Below, piece after piece: positions 1 through 8,572 of a stretch of 64,000 nucleotides of DNA. Origin of the DNA: Actinomyces capricornis (GTDB lineage: Bacteria; Actinomycetota; Actinomycetes; Actinomycetales; Actinomycetaceae); NCBI RefSeq assembly GCF_019974135.1, contig NZ_AP025017.1, positions 1,364,001 to 1,428,000 on the forward strand, given 5' to 3'. The notes below the pieces were generated by a model, which made no database searches, was not told the DNA's origin, and saw only the letters and a program-made list of their open reading frames with translations. The number at the start of each line of letters is the position of its first letter. Position 1 is the first letter of the stretch. A program made the position numbers and the translations under genes.

Positions 1-1
1 C

Positions 2-1282
2 ATCGCCGACACCCAGGAGTCCGACGACGCCTACGCCTACCAGCGCATCTACCCCGGTGGCCCGGTCTATGCGCCGGTGACCGGCTACTTCTCCACGGCC
101 TTCGCCTCGGTCACGGGCCTGGAGCGCGCCAGCAACTCGGTGCTCAACGGCGATGACCCGTCCCTGTTCTCCTCCCGGGTCAAGTCGCTCATCACGGGCG
201 GCTCCCAGCGCGGTGGCGCCCTGGAGCTGACCATCGACCCTGAGATCCAGCAGGCCGCCTATGACGCCCTGGAGGGGCGGGAGGGCTCCGTGGTGGCCCT
301 CAACCCCTCCACCGGCGCGATCCTGGCGATGGTCTCCAGCCCGTCCTACGACCCCAACACCCTGGCCACCCATGATGAGGCCGCGGCGCAGCAGTCCTGG
401 GAGTCCCTGAGCCAGGACGCCTCCAAGCCGCTGACCAACCGCGCCATCAGCGGCGACCTCTACCCGCCGGGCTCGACCTTCAAGGTCATCACCACCGCCG
501 CGGCCCTGCGCGCGGGGAGGATCAGCCCCGACACGGAGGTCTCGGCCCCCGAGACCCTGACCCTGCCGGGCACCGAGCACTCCTTGAGCAACTACGCCGG
601 GGAGAGCTGCGGCAACGGCACTGTGACCTTCTCCTACGCCTTCAAGGAGTCGTGCAACACCCCCTTCGCCCAGCTGGCCATCGACGTGGGTGAGGAGGCG
701 CTGGCCGAGGAGGCCAAGGCCTGGGGCTTCGACTCCGAGCTGTCCATCCCCCTGACCGTCACCCCCTCGACCTACCCGGCCAACGACTCCGAGGCCCAGA
801 CAGCCATGGCGGGAATCGGCCAGTCCTCGGTGCGCGCCACACCGCTGATGATGGCGATGGTGGCTGCCACCGTGGCCAATGACGGCACCCAGATGACCCC
901 CCATCTGGTGGCTCGCACCATGGACCCGGACCTCAACGTCGTCGACACGACCTCGCCCACGGTGGCCCGCACCCCCATTGATGAGGCGACGGCGGCCACG
1001 CTCACCGACCTCATGGTCCAGACCGTGGAGGACGGCACCGGGCGGACGGCGCACGTGGCCGGGGTCACGGTGGCGGGCAAGACCGGCACCTCCGAGACCG
1101 GATCGGATGAGGGCGGCCCGACGACATGGTTCATCGGCTTCGCCGGCACCGACATCAACAATCCCGACATCGCCCTGGCCGTCGTCCTCGACGGAGGGGC
1201 CAACACGGCTGACAACGCGACCGGGGGCTCCCTGGCCGGGCCGATCGCGCTGAGTGTCATCGACGCGGCGGTGGATCAGTGA
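2..1282 (+). CDS. pbpA: Penicillin-binding protein PbpA (class B transpeptidase), 5'-truncated by window edge
   Basis: The frame is open from base 2, so the N-terminus (membrane anchor and dimerisation domain) lies outside the window. What remains is a complete transpeptidase domain with the three penicillin-binding motifs in order: STFK (nucleophilic Ser, bases 473-484), SCN (650-658) and KTGT (1079-1090). Class B PBPs cross-link peptidoglycan on the outer face of the membrane. Position directly upstream of pknA, with a GTGA stop/start overlap at 1279-1282, matches the actinobacterial rodA-pbpA-pknA-pknB operon; rodA would lie to the left. A GTG at 77 is internal and not the real start. Confidence 0.93.
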   Translation: MADTQESDDAYAYQRIYPGGPVYAPVTGYFSTAFASVTGLERASNSVLNGDDPSLFSSRVKSLITGGSQRGGALELTIDPEIQQAAYDALEGREGSVVALNPSTGAILAMVSSPSYDPNTLATHDEAAAQQSWESLSQDASKPLTNRAISGDLYPPGSTFKVITTAAALRAGRISPDTEVSAPETLTLPGTEHSLSNYAGESCGNGTVTFSYAFKESCNTPFAQLAIDVGEEALAEEAKAWGFDSELSIPLTVTPSTYPANDSEAQTAMAGIGQSSVRATPLMMAMVAATVANDGTQMTPHLVARTMDPDLNVVDTTSPTVARTPIDEATAATLTDLMVQTVEDGTGRTAHVAGVTVAGKTGTSETGSDEGGPTTWFIGFAGTDINNPDIALAVVLDGGANTADNATGGSLAGPIALSVIDAAVDQ

Positions 1283-2667
1283 AACCCGTGGTCGGCCTAG
1301 AGGTCCAGGGGCGCTACCAGCTCGTGGAGCGCATCGCCCTGGGTGGGATGGGCGAGGTCTGGCGCGCCAGCGACCTGCGCTCCGGGCGGGCCGTGGCGGT
1401 CAAGATCCTGCGCCCCGAGCTCGCGGGGGACGAGATCTTCCTGTCGCGCCTGCGTGCCGAGGCCACCAACTCCCGCGGCCTGCGCCACCCCAACCTCGCC
1501 GTGACCCTGGACTCCGGGGAGAAGGAGGGGACCGGCTGGATCGTCATGGAGCTGGTCCAGGGTCGGGCCCTGTCCGACATCATCACCGAGAAGGGGACCC
1601 TCACCCCTGCCGAGATCCTGCCGATCCTGGCCCAGGTGGCCAGGGCGCTCCAGGTGGTCCACGACTCCGGGGTCGTCCACCGCGACGTCAAGCCCTCCAA
1701 CATCCTCATCAACCGCGAGGGCCTGGCCAAGCTCACGGACTTCGGCATCTCCACCGGCCTGAACCAGCGTCCGCTGACCGCCTCGGGCATGGTCATGGGC
1801 ACCGCCCAGTACCTGGCCCCCGAGCAGGCCATGGGCAATATGGCCACCCCCGCCGGGGACCTCTACGGCCTGGGCATCATCGCCTATGAGGCCATGGTCG
1901 GCTCCCGCCCCTTCACCGGGGCCACCCAGGTCGATATCGCCTTCGCCCATGTCAATGACGAGATCCCGCCGCTGCCCGAGACGATCCCCGCCCCCGTGCG
2001 CGGGCTGGTGCTCCAGCTGCTGGCCAAGAAGCCGGCCGACCGGCCGCCCTCGGCCCGTGATGTCGCCCGGGCCCTGGACCGCCTCGTGGTCAACCTGCCC
2101 CATGAGGACTGGGATGCCGACGGGGCTCACGGCTGGCGGCCCACCGGGGCGCAGCGGGGCGGTGGGAGCCCGGCAGGCCAGGACCACGCCGGCGGCAGGG
2201 ACGATCAGGAGGCCGGGATCCGGCAGGAGCCGGCCACGCCGGTGCGTCCTGCGCGGCGCACCGCGCGGCACCGGATGGAGCCTGCGGGCTCCTCGGCGCC
2301 CGCAGCCTCACCGATGGCCCGAGCCACCTCCACGTCGTCCCCGGCGCCGTCGGCACCATCAACGCCTCCGGCACCGCGACGCCGCACCCGCAGGGCGGAG
2401 GCGGCGCAGGCGGCCGCCGAGACACCCAGCGCCAGGACGCCCCGGGAGGGCGTAGGCACCCGAGGCAGGGCCGAGACCGACACCCCCACGGGCAGCCCCC
2501 GCCACGCCTCTGGGCGCAGCTTCATGGGCATGCACCTGCCCTCCCTGAGGTTCTTCGGCCTCATCCTCACTGTGATCACCGTCCTGGCAGGCCTGGGTAC
2601 GCTTAGTCCAGCGCAAGAGACCATGACGGTGTCGATGGTCGATATCCCCGCCAAGGAGGTACCGTGA
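1279..2667 (+). CDS. pknA: Serine/threonine protein kinase PknA-like
   Basis: 462 aa, GTG start overlapping the pbpA stop. An N-terminal Hanks-type kinase domain (about residues 13-275) has a Gly-rich loop at 20-25, ATP-binding K42, catalytic HRDVKPSN (D136) and the DFG aspartate D154, so it should be active. A long low-complexity Pro/Ala/Arg-rich linker follows (about 275-415), then one membrane segment near residues 420-440 (FFGLILTVITVLAGLG) and a tail of about 25 residues outside. No PASTA domain, as expected for PknA, which phosphorylates division and wall-synthesis proteins. Translationally coupled to pknB (GTGA at 2664-2667). Confidence 0.93.
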   Translation: MKPVVGLEVQGRYQLVERIALGGMGEVWRASDLRSGRAVAVKILRPELAGDEIFLSRLRAEATNSRGLRHPNLAVTLDSGEKEGTGWIVMELVQGRALSDIITEKGTLTPAEILPILAQVARALQVVHDSGVVHRDVKPSNILINREGLAKLTDFGISTGLNQRPLTASGMVMGTAQYLAPEQAMGNMATPAGDLYGLGIIAYEAMVGSRPFTGATQVDIAFAHVNDEIPPLPETIPAPVRGLVLQLLAKKPADRPPSARDVARALDRLVVNLPHEDWDADGAHGWRPTGAQRGGGSPAGQDHAGGRDDQEAGIRQEPATPVRPARRTARHRMEPAGSSAPAASPMARATSTSSPAPSAPSTPPAPRRRTRRAEAAQAAAETPSARTPREGVGTRGRAETDTPTGSPRHASGRSFMGMHLPSLRFFGLILTVITVLAGLGTLSPAQETMTVSMVDIPAKEVP

Positions 2668-4697
2668 CCGGTCAGTTCCCCCAGGTCCTCGCGGGCCGCT
2701 ACGAGATCCGCGACCTGATCGGGCGTGGTGGCATGGCAGAGGTCCACCTCGGCTACGACACGCGCCTGTCACGGTGGGTGGCCATCAAGCTCCTGCGCTC
2801 CGACATCGCCGGTGACCCGACCTTCCAGGCCCGCTTCCGCAGGGAGGCGCAGTCCGCGGCCGCCCTCAACCACCCCGCCGTCGTCGCCGTCTACGACTCC
2901 GGCGAGGAGGAGCTGGCCCAGCCCTCAGGGGTCACCCGCCTGGTGCCCTACATCGTCATGGAGTATGTCGAGGGCCACACAGTGCGCGAGCTGCTCAGCG
3001 AGGGGGAGGCGGTCCCGATCACCGAGGCGGTGGAGATCGTCACCGGCGTCCTGGACGCCCTGGAGTACTCCCACCGCGTGGGCATCGTCCACCGCGACAT
3101 CAAGCCCGGGAACATCATGCTGACCTCCACCGGCGCGGTGAAGGTCATGGACTTCGGCATCGCCCGGGCCATCGAGGACTCCGCCTCCACGGTCACCCAG
3201 ACGCACACGGTGGTGGGCACCGCCCAGTACCTCTCCCCCGAGCAGGCCCGCGGGGAGAATGTCGACGCCCGCTCCGACCTGTACTCCACCGGCTGCCTTC
3301 TCTACGAGCTGCTCACCGGTCAGCCCCCCTTCCAGGGGGACTCGGCGGTGGCCATCGCCTACCAGCATGTCCGGGAGATCCCCAAGCGCCCCTCGGCCCT
3401 GGCCGCCGATGTGCCCGAGTCCCTGGACCGGGTGGTCTTGAAATCCCTGGCCAAGAACCGGGAGGACCGCTACCAGGACGCCTCCCATATGCGCACCGAC
3501 CTGCTGGCCGCCGCCCGCGGACTGTCAGTGGAGGCGCCCACGGCCGAGTCCTGGAACGAGCCGACCTCGGTCATCGCATCCTCCGAGGGGGCCGCGGCCT
3601 TCGCCTCGGCCCCCGTCGAGGCCCAGGAGGAGCCCGAGGAGCCGCACCGTACCCGCCCCTGGCTGCTCATCCTGCTGTTCCTGCTGGTCATCGGCACCGC
3701 CGCGCTGGCCGGGATGTGGGCCTCGGGCTATCTCGGCGGGAACTCGCCGGCTCCCAAGCCCTCGGCCACCGCCGCGGCCATCGCCGTGCCCGATGTGGCG
3801 AACAAGAGCGAGCAGGAGGCCAAGACCGCCATCGAGGACGCGGGCCTGGTCTTCCAGCGCGCCGAGAAGGACGTGTCCGACGACCAGGTCGAGGCCGGCA
3901 ACGCCGTCTCCTCGGACCCGGCCGCGGGCACCCAGGTCGCCAAGGGCTCCACCGTCACCGTCACCTTCTCGGGCGGCTCGGCAATGGTCTCGGTGCCCGA
4001 TGTCTCGGGCAAGAGCCAGGATGAGGCGCGCACCATCCTCCAGAGCCAGGGCCTGAGCGTCGGCAACGCCACCACCGAGGACCACGCCACCGTCGCCAAG
4101 GACTCCGTCATCCGCACCGACCCGGTCTCGGGCACCTCCGTGCAGCGCGGATCCACGGTCTCCCTGGTGCTGTCCACCGGCCAGACCGAGGTTCCCGACC
4201 TGTCCGGCATGACCCAGGAGGAGGCCCGCTCGGCACTCAGCGATGCGGGACTGACCGTGGGCAATGTGACCCAGGAGGAGTCCTCCACCGTGGAGGAGGG
4301 CAAGGTCGTCTCCCACAGCCCCAACAAGGGCGGTCAGGTCAAGCAGGGCAGCGAGGTCAACATCGTCATCTCCTCGGGCTCCAACAAGGTCGCCGTCCCG
4401 GACGTGGCGGGCATGAGTCAGGAGGAGGCCATCAAGGCGATGCAGGACAAGGGCCTTCAGGTCAGCCCCGAGGGCGACCTGGTTTCCTCCGACTCCGTTG
4501 AGGCCGGCAAGGTCGTCTCCTCCGACCCGGCGGCGGGCACCGAGGTCGCCAAGGGCAGCACGGTCCGGCTCAAGGTCTCCTCCGGCAAGGGCGGGGCCAC
4601 GGCCACGCCCTCCGCGACGCCTCAGGCCGGGGGCGGCGGCGCCGCCAATGGGGAGAACCGCGGGGGCGTCAACAATGGGAATGGGAACAACAACTGA
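2664..4697 (+). CDS. pknB: Serine/threonine protein kinase PknB with four PASTA domains
   Basis: 677 aa, GTG start with AAGGAGGT at 2653-2660. Kinase domain about 10-275: Gly-rich loop 20-25, K42, HRDIKPGN with D145, DFG D163. One membrane helix at about 332-352, then four tandem extracellular PASTA repeats (about 373-440, 441-507, 508-573, 577-643), each opening with a VPDV/VPDL-type motif, and a Gly/Asn-rich tail. PASTA domains bind muropeptides or lipid II and couple wall status to kinase activity; the family controls growth and division. Last gene of the pbpA-pknA-pknB run. Confidence 0.96.
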   Translation: MTGQFPQVLAGRYEIRDLIGRGGMAEVHLGYDTRLSRWVAIKLLRSDIAGDPTFQARFRREAQSAAALNHPAVVAVYDSGEEELAQPSGVTRLVPYIVMEYVEGHTVRELLSEGEAVPITEAVEIVTGVLDALEYSHRVGIVHRDIKPGNIMLTSTGAVKVMDFGIARAIEDSASTVTQTHTVVGTAQYLSPEQARGENVDARSDLYSTGCLLYELLTGQPPFQGDSAVAIAYQHVREIPKRPSALAADVPESLDRVVLKSLAKNREDRYQDASHMRTDLLAAARGLSVEAPTAESWNEPTSVIASSEGAAAFASAPVEAQEEPEEPHRTRPWLLILLFLLVIGTAALAGMWASGYLGGNSPAPKPSATAAAIAVPDVANKSEQEAKTAIEDAGLVFQRAEKDVSDDQVEAGNAVSSDPAAGTQVAKGSTVTVTFSGGSAMVSVPDVSGKSQDEARTILQSQGLSVGNATTEDHATVAKDSVIRTDPVSGTSVQRGSTVSLVLSTGQTEVPDLSGMTQEEARSALSDAGLTVGNVTQEESSTVEEGKVVSHSPNKGGQVKQGSEVNIVISSGSNKVAVPDVAGMSQEEAIKAMQDKGLQVSPEGDLVSSDSVEAGKVVSSDPAAGTEVAKGSTVRLKVSSGKGGATATPSATPQAGGGGAANGENRGGVNNGNGNNN

Positions 4698-4712
4698 GCC
4701 CGCCTGAGCCAT

Positions 4713-4747
4713 GAACCGCGCCGAGCCATCAGTTCGGCCGCCGGTTC
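4713..4747 (+). terminator. Possible hairpin terminator after pknB
   Basis: GAACCG at 4713 can pair with CGGTTC ending at 4747, with further imperfect GC pairing inside. There is no T-run, so this is a weak candidate located between the convergent pknB and the sortase-linked gene. Confidence 0.35.
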
Positions 4748-4792
4748 ACCGGGTCGCGCACTCTCTCGATGGCCCGGCCCGAGGCGACGTGA

Positions 4793-4951
4793 CTACCCCA
4801 CGTCGGCGTTGCCGGACAGGTCCCAGGTCTCGTTGGCCCAGGGGAAGACGATCTCCATGAGCAGGTAGACGGCACCGGCGAGGAGGAGGAGCGCCTCAAT
4901 GGCGCGCAGCCAGACGGGGCCGGGCAGGTGGCGCCAGATCCACCCGTACAT
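4793..4951 (-). CDS. Small single-pass membrane protein coupled to sortase E
   Basis: 52 aa, beginning MYGWIWRHLPGP and containing one strongly hydrophobic helix (about residues 18-37, ALLLLAGAVYLLMEIVF) followed by a short polar tail. Its ATG shares one base with the TGA of the sortase gene, which argues for translational coupling and against the longer open frame that starts at 5038 inside the sortase gene. No family is recognised with certainty. The coupling suggests it acts with the sortase, for example as a membrane partner; that is inference. Confidence 0.7.
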   Translation of the reverse strand: MYGWIWRHLPGPVWLRAIEALLLLAGAVYLLMEIVFPWANETWDLSGNADVG

Positions 4952-5730
4952 CAGTTGACCTCCGGGTCGTCGAGGACCGAGGCGGGGCGGCCCTCGGAGC
5001 GGTCCATCCAGTAGGAGAACTCGGCGTGGACGATCCACCGGTGGTCATTGCCGAACTCGCCGGTGGTCAGCCCGTGGCAGGTGGTCAGGGTGATCATCGG
5101 CTTGGTCGGCGCCTCCTCGGGGTGCCCGGGCACCGGGGCGATGACCTCGACCTGGTCGGGCCGGACGATCTCGTGGTTGGTGACAGTGAAGACGTACCAG
5201 GTCTCAGCCGTGGAGACGACGATCTCATCGCCCTCCTGGAGCAGGTCGATGCGGCGGAAGGAGTTGCCGTAGGTACGCCGGTGCGCGGCGACGGCGAAGT
5301 TCCCGACCTCGCCCAGCTGCTGGGTGTCGGGGTAGTGGCCGGCGGCGGCCTGGTCCAGGACGTCGTGACCCGTGCCCTCGATGATGGGCATGTTGTTGTT
5401 GGTCACCCCATACCACTTGGGGACCACGAGCATGCCGATGGTCTCCCCGTAGCCGACCTCGCTGAGCACCGGCGGGCTGTCGTAGTGCCGGGTGCCCTCC
5501 TTCTGGGGGGAGTCCACCTGGGTCCTCTGGAAGTCGGTGGTCACCGCCGCGGCGCTGGCCGTGGCGTCCAGGCCCGTCCACCACAACTGCCAGACCAGGA
5601 AGAGCGCCACCACCAGACCGGAGGTGATCAGGATCTCGCCAACGCCTGTCAGCAGCGCGTTGACGGCGCGATTGCCCCCGCTCCGCCTCCTTGGGCCGGC
5701 GCGGTGTCGTACAGGAACGTTCCTGGCCAT
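4951..5730 (-). CDS. Class E sortase (membrane transpeptidase)
   Basis: 259 aa. Basic N-terminus, one membrane helix at about 30-50, then a sortase beta-barrel. Candidate catalytic residues: H150 (AAHRRTYG), C218 in TLTTCHG, R231 in NDHRWIV, the usual His-Cys-Arg set. Class E enzymes, common in high-GC Gram-positives, typically join LAxTG-sorted proteins to the wall. Divergent from crgA and convergent with pknB. No sortase substrate is visible next to it, so it is probably a housekeeping sortase. Confidence 0.9.
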   Translation of the reverse strand: MARNVPVRHRAGPRRRSGGNRAVNALLTGVGEILITSGLVVALFLVWQLWWTGLDATASAAAVTTDFQRTQVDSPQKEGTRHYDSPPVLSEVGYGETIGMLVVPKWYGVTNNNMPIIEGTGHDVLDQAAAGHYPDTQQLGEVGNFAVAAHRRTYGNSFRRIDLLQEGDEIVVSTAETWYVFTVTNHEIVRPDQVEVIAPVPGHPEEAPTKPMITLTTCHGLTTGEFGNDHRWIVHAEFSYWMDRSEGRPASVLDDPEVN

Positions 5731-5850
5731 CAGACCTCTTCCGAGTCTCGACGCTCACTGGCCCGGCCAGTCTACGGCGTCGACCTCTGGAGCCCATCAC
5801 GCCACAGTGGCGGACGAATCACAGAAGGCACACCCAGGAAACGCCAAGAT

Positions 5851-5878
5851 TTGTTCTAGGCTTGGTCTTCGATATGTT
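5851..5878 (+). promoter_or_regulatory. Candidate promoter of crgA
   Basis: TTGTTC (5851-5856) and TATGTT (5873-5878) are spaced 16 bases apart upstream of crgA, in a locally AT-richer stretch. Seen by eye only. Confidence 0.35.
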
Positions 5879-5926
5879 AAGGGCAGCAAGCCTGCTTCCA
5901 CAGTGATCGCCAGCAAGGAGATCCAG

Positions 5927-6304
5927 GTGAACCTGAAGAAGAAGCTCCGGAAGGGGAGCGAGGACAAGACCTCGGCGCGGACGTCCTCTCGTGCCAAGCG
6001 CTCGGGCAACCCCGCCAAGGCCGCCAAGGCGCGCGAGGAGGAGTCACGCGCCGCGGCCAATCGCGTCTCGCGTGTCCCGACCAAGGTCAAGGACACCTCC
6101 TCCCCGCGCTGGTACGCCCCGACCGTGGTGGGCATGCTGCTCTTCGGCCTTTTGTGGGTAGTGACCACCTACCTGTTCCAGGGCCGCTACCCCATCCCCT
6201 ACTTCGTGGAGAACCACAGCACGGACTGGCTGATCAACGGCAACCTCTACCTCGGCTTCGCCATCCTCATGATCGGCTTCCTGGGGCTGCTGCGCTGGAA
6301 GTAG
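5927..6304 (+). CDS. crgA: Cell division protein CrgA
   Basis: 125 aa from GTG 5927, chosen for AAGGAG at 5915-5920, six bases upstream; an in-frame extension to 5492 runs antisense to the sortase and is rejected. A basic Lys/Arg/Ala-rich N-terminus (about 1-60) is followed by two membrane helices (about 63-85 and 107-123), the CrgA architecture. In mycobacteria and Streptomyces CrgA is a divisome and septation protein. Its position beside the pknB/sortase block agrees with the actinobacterial layout. Confidence 0.92.
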   Translation: MNLKKKLRKGSEDKTSARTSSRAKRSGNPAKAAKAREEESRAAANRVSRVPTKVKDTSSPRWYAPTVVGMLLFGLLWVVTTYLFQGRYPIPYFVENHSTDWLINGNLYLGFAILMIGFLGLLRWK

Positions 6305-6353
6305 GGGCTTGACCGCCCCCACCCGTGCCGCCGCACCCCTCCTGCCGCCTTCT

Positions 6354-6384
6354 GAAGGACCCCCGGGCTCACCGGGGGTCCTTC
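6354..6384 (+). terminator. Rho-independent terminator of crgA
   Basis: Perfect 13-bp stem (GAAGGACCCCCGG with its complement, loop GCTCA) followed by TTGTCT, about 50 bases after the crgA stop. Confidence 0.8.
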
Positions 6385-6852
6385 TTGTCTCTGCACGCCC
6401 TCCGACACGCCCTCCTGCAGGTCCGACTGCGCTGCCGCCCCTCTGTCGCGCCCGCAGACGCCACGAGACGCACCGTCCTGCCCGGTCAGTTGTCATTCGG
6501 ATGAGCGTTGGGGACCAGCGCCGGGACCGCCAGGCAATGCGGGCCTGCAGCCCCGGCTCCGGCCACAGTCCACTGTGGATTGGTGGAAAGCAGCGTCCCC
6601 ACCACCAACAAGGACTTTCCCCATGTGTGGACAGGCCTGTGGAAAACTACAGCCATGTGTTTCCACACCTGTGTCCACAGATGTGGATGAAGCACAGCCG
6701 TGTGATTCCCTATCACTACCTTGCAGTGTCCTGACAGATTGCTGATCGGCCGCCGACGCCCCGGGAGGGGTATCGACGGCCGAAGAGCATCCGACGAGCA
6801 CTGGCCTCGCCGCCCGGACGGGCCACTGAGACCCGCCATCGAGATGGACGAC
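6385..6852. other. Convergent intergenic region with a DnaA-box-like cluster
   Basis: No convincing gene here. Within about 120 bases there are six DnaA-box-like 9-mers in both orientations: TGTGGATTG (6574), TGTGGACAG (6626), TGTGGAAAA (6638), GTTTCCACA (6659), GTGTCCACA (6671), TGTGGATGA (6682). Several differ by one base from TTGTCCACA or TTATCCACA. The region lies between the 3' ends of crgA and the rhomboid gene, so it should not need a promoter. It may be a DnaA-binding or titration site; function is inferred. Confidence 0.55.
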
Positions 6853-7707
6853 TCAGACCAGGAGGGCTCTGAGCGCGATGAGCGCCAGGAGCAGCAGGCC
6901 CAGGCCCGCGGTCCCCATGAGGCCCACGGCCTGACGCCGGTTGCGGGGGGCCCAGGCGTAGACCGCGGCGAGGGCGCCGCCGGCGAGTAGGCCACCCAGG
7001 TGGCCCTGCCAGGAGATATTCGCCCCCACCACTGAGATGACCGCGTTGAGCACGAGCAGCATGACGATCTGGGTGGTGTCGCGCCCGAAGCGCCGCTGGA
7101 TGAGGAACATCGTGGCGAAGAGCCCGAAGACCGCGCCCGAGGCCCCCACGGTGAGCGTCCACCACGACGGGGAGCCGGGTGAGGCCAGCCAGTAGATCGC
7201 CGTCGAGCCCCCCAGGGCGCTGAGCAGGCACAGCGCCGCGAAGCGCCAGCGTCCCAGCAGGGGCTCCAGGGCGTTGCCCAGCACCCACAGGGCCCACATG
7301 TTGAAGGCCAGGTGCATGACACTGGCGTGGAGGAGGGCGGTGGTCACGAAGCGCCAGGGCTCGGCCATGGCCACCACCGGTGCGAATCCGAGAGTGAGGC
7401 TCAAGGAGGGCAGGACGAACTGGACGGCGTGGACCAGCAGACAGGCGCCGATGAGGCTCTTGGTGACCAGGGCGTCGGCCACCGGCCTGCCGCCCAGGAC
7501 GGTGCGCACGCCCCGCCGCTGGCCGGAGGCCCTGCGGGCGCAGTCCACGCAGTGGATGCCCACGGCGCCGGGCACCTGGCATGCGGGGCAGGTGGGCCGC
7601 TCGCAGCGCTGGCAGCGCACGTAGGCCACGGTGCCGGGATGGCGCGGGCACACCGGCGCCCCATCCGCATCCGGCGAGGGACTGGTGGGCTGGTTCGGTT
7701 CGGTCAT
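6853..7707 (-). CDS. Rhomboid-family intramembrane serine protease with N-terminal Cys-rich (B-box-like) domain
   Basis: 284 aa. A Cys/His-rich N-terminal module (C20, C32, C35, C40, C43, H52, C53, C56) probably binds zinc. The rhomboid core has about six membrane helices from residue 85 on, with catalytic S190 in GASGAVFG, H236 in GHLGG, and HLAFNMW (N136) in helix 2. Rhomboids cleave membrane proteins within the bilayer. This zinc-binding/rhomboid architecture is common near the origin in actinobacteria. The substrate is unknown. It lies downstream of the cyclophilin gene on the same strand, with a terminator-like hairpin between them. Confidence 0.92.
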   Translation of the reverse strand: MTEPNQPTSPSPDADGAPVCPRHPGTVAYVRCQRCERPTCPACQVPGAVGIHCVDCARRASGQRRGVRTVLGGRPVADALVTKSLIGACLLVHAVQFVLPSLSLTLGFAPVVAMAEPWRFVTTALLHASVMHLAFNMWALWVLGNALEPLLGRWRFAALCLLSALGGSTAIYWLASPGSPSWWTLTVGASGAVFGLFATMFLIQRRFGRDTTQIVMLLVLNAVISVVGANISWQGHLGGLLAGGALAAVYAWAPRNRRQAVGLMGTAGLGLLLLALIALRALLV

Positions 7708-7830
7708 GGGACGGTCCTGTTCGCAAGCGGTAAGGCGGCGCCGGTCGGTGCCCGGCGGCCTCAGAGGGGGGCGGACGGGGGCGGCGGTGCGCTCGGCGCC
7801 GCACCGGGGCCCCCGGCCGTGGATAGGCGA

Positions 7831-7863
7831 CGGCGCCGCCAGGAGCCGGTCCTGGCGGCGCCG
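7831..7863 (-). terminator. Strong hairpin after the cyclophilin gene
   Basis: Perfect 14-bp stem (CGGCGCCGCCAGGA with its complement, loop GCCGG) just downstream of the cyclophilin stop. There is no T-run, which is usual for high-GC actinobacterial terminators. Confidence 0.65.
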
Positions 7864-7885
7864 CAGGAGGCAGCGGGGGCTGAGG

Positions 7886-8416
7886 TCACTGCGTGACGGT
7901 CACGGAGGTGATGGTGACATCCTCCAGGGGGCGGTCTCGCGGATCGGTGGAGACCGCGGCGATGGCGTCCACGACCTGCCGGGAGGGCTCATCGGTGACG
8001 GCCCCGAAGATCGTGTGCTTGCCCTGGAGCCACTCGGTGGGGCCCGTGGTGATGAAGAACTGGGAGCCGTTGGTCCCCTTGCCCAGGCGGCGGCCGGCAT
8101 TGGCCATGGCCAGCACATAGGGTGCGGCGAAGTTCAGGGAGGGGTCGATCTCGTCGTCGAAGACGTAGCCGGGGCCGCCGGTGCCGGTGCCCAGGGGGTC
8201 GCCGCCCTGGATCATGAAGCCCTTGATCACCCGGTGGAAGATGACGTTGTCGTAGAGCGGGGCGTGGGTCTCCTCGCCGGAACGCGGATCAATCCACGCC
8301 TTCTCGCCGGTCGCCAGGCCCACGAAGTTGGAGACCGTCTCAGGTGCCTGCTCGGGGTAGAGCTCTAACCGGATGTCGCCGAGGCTGGTGTGAAGTGTCG
8401 CTTCCATAGGTGCCAT
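7886..8416 (-). CDS. Peptidyl-prolyl cis-trans isomerase, cyclophilin type
   Basis: 176 aa, essentially one cyclophilin domain without signal peptide, so probably cytoplasmic. Visible signatures are FHRVIKGFMIQGGDP (catalytic Arg, Phe, Gln), NGSQFFIT and WLQGKHTIFG (the Trp used for cyclosporin binding). It catalyses proline isomerisation during protein folding. A second Met at residue 4 is an alternative start. The usual actinobacterial neighbours (rhomboid, crgA) are present. Confidence 0.93.
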   Translation of the reverse strand: MAPMEATLHTSLGDIRLELYPEQAPETVSNFVGLATGEKAWIDPRSGEETHAPLYDNVIFHRVIKGFMIQGGDPLGTGTGGPGYVFDDEIDPSLNFAAPYVLAMANAGRRLGKGTNGSQFFITTGPTEWLQGKHTIFGAVTDEPSRQVVDAIAAVSTDPRDRPLEDVTITSVTVTQ

Positions 8417-8572
8417 GGTCGCATGCCTCCGGGCTCATCAGTGGAGCCGGGCACCGTGTGCAGGACTGTTCACCCCAGGCAAAACGGCGCCCTCCCTGAC
8501 TATGCGCCGTGCCCCAGGAGTGCGACGATAGACGCCGAGACAACCTCGTCCGTCCAGACCAGGGAGAGACCC

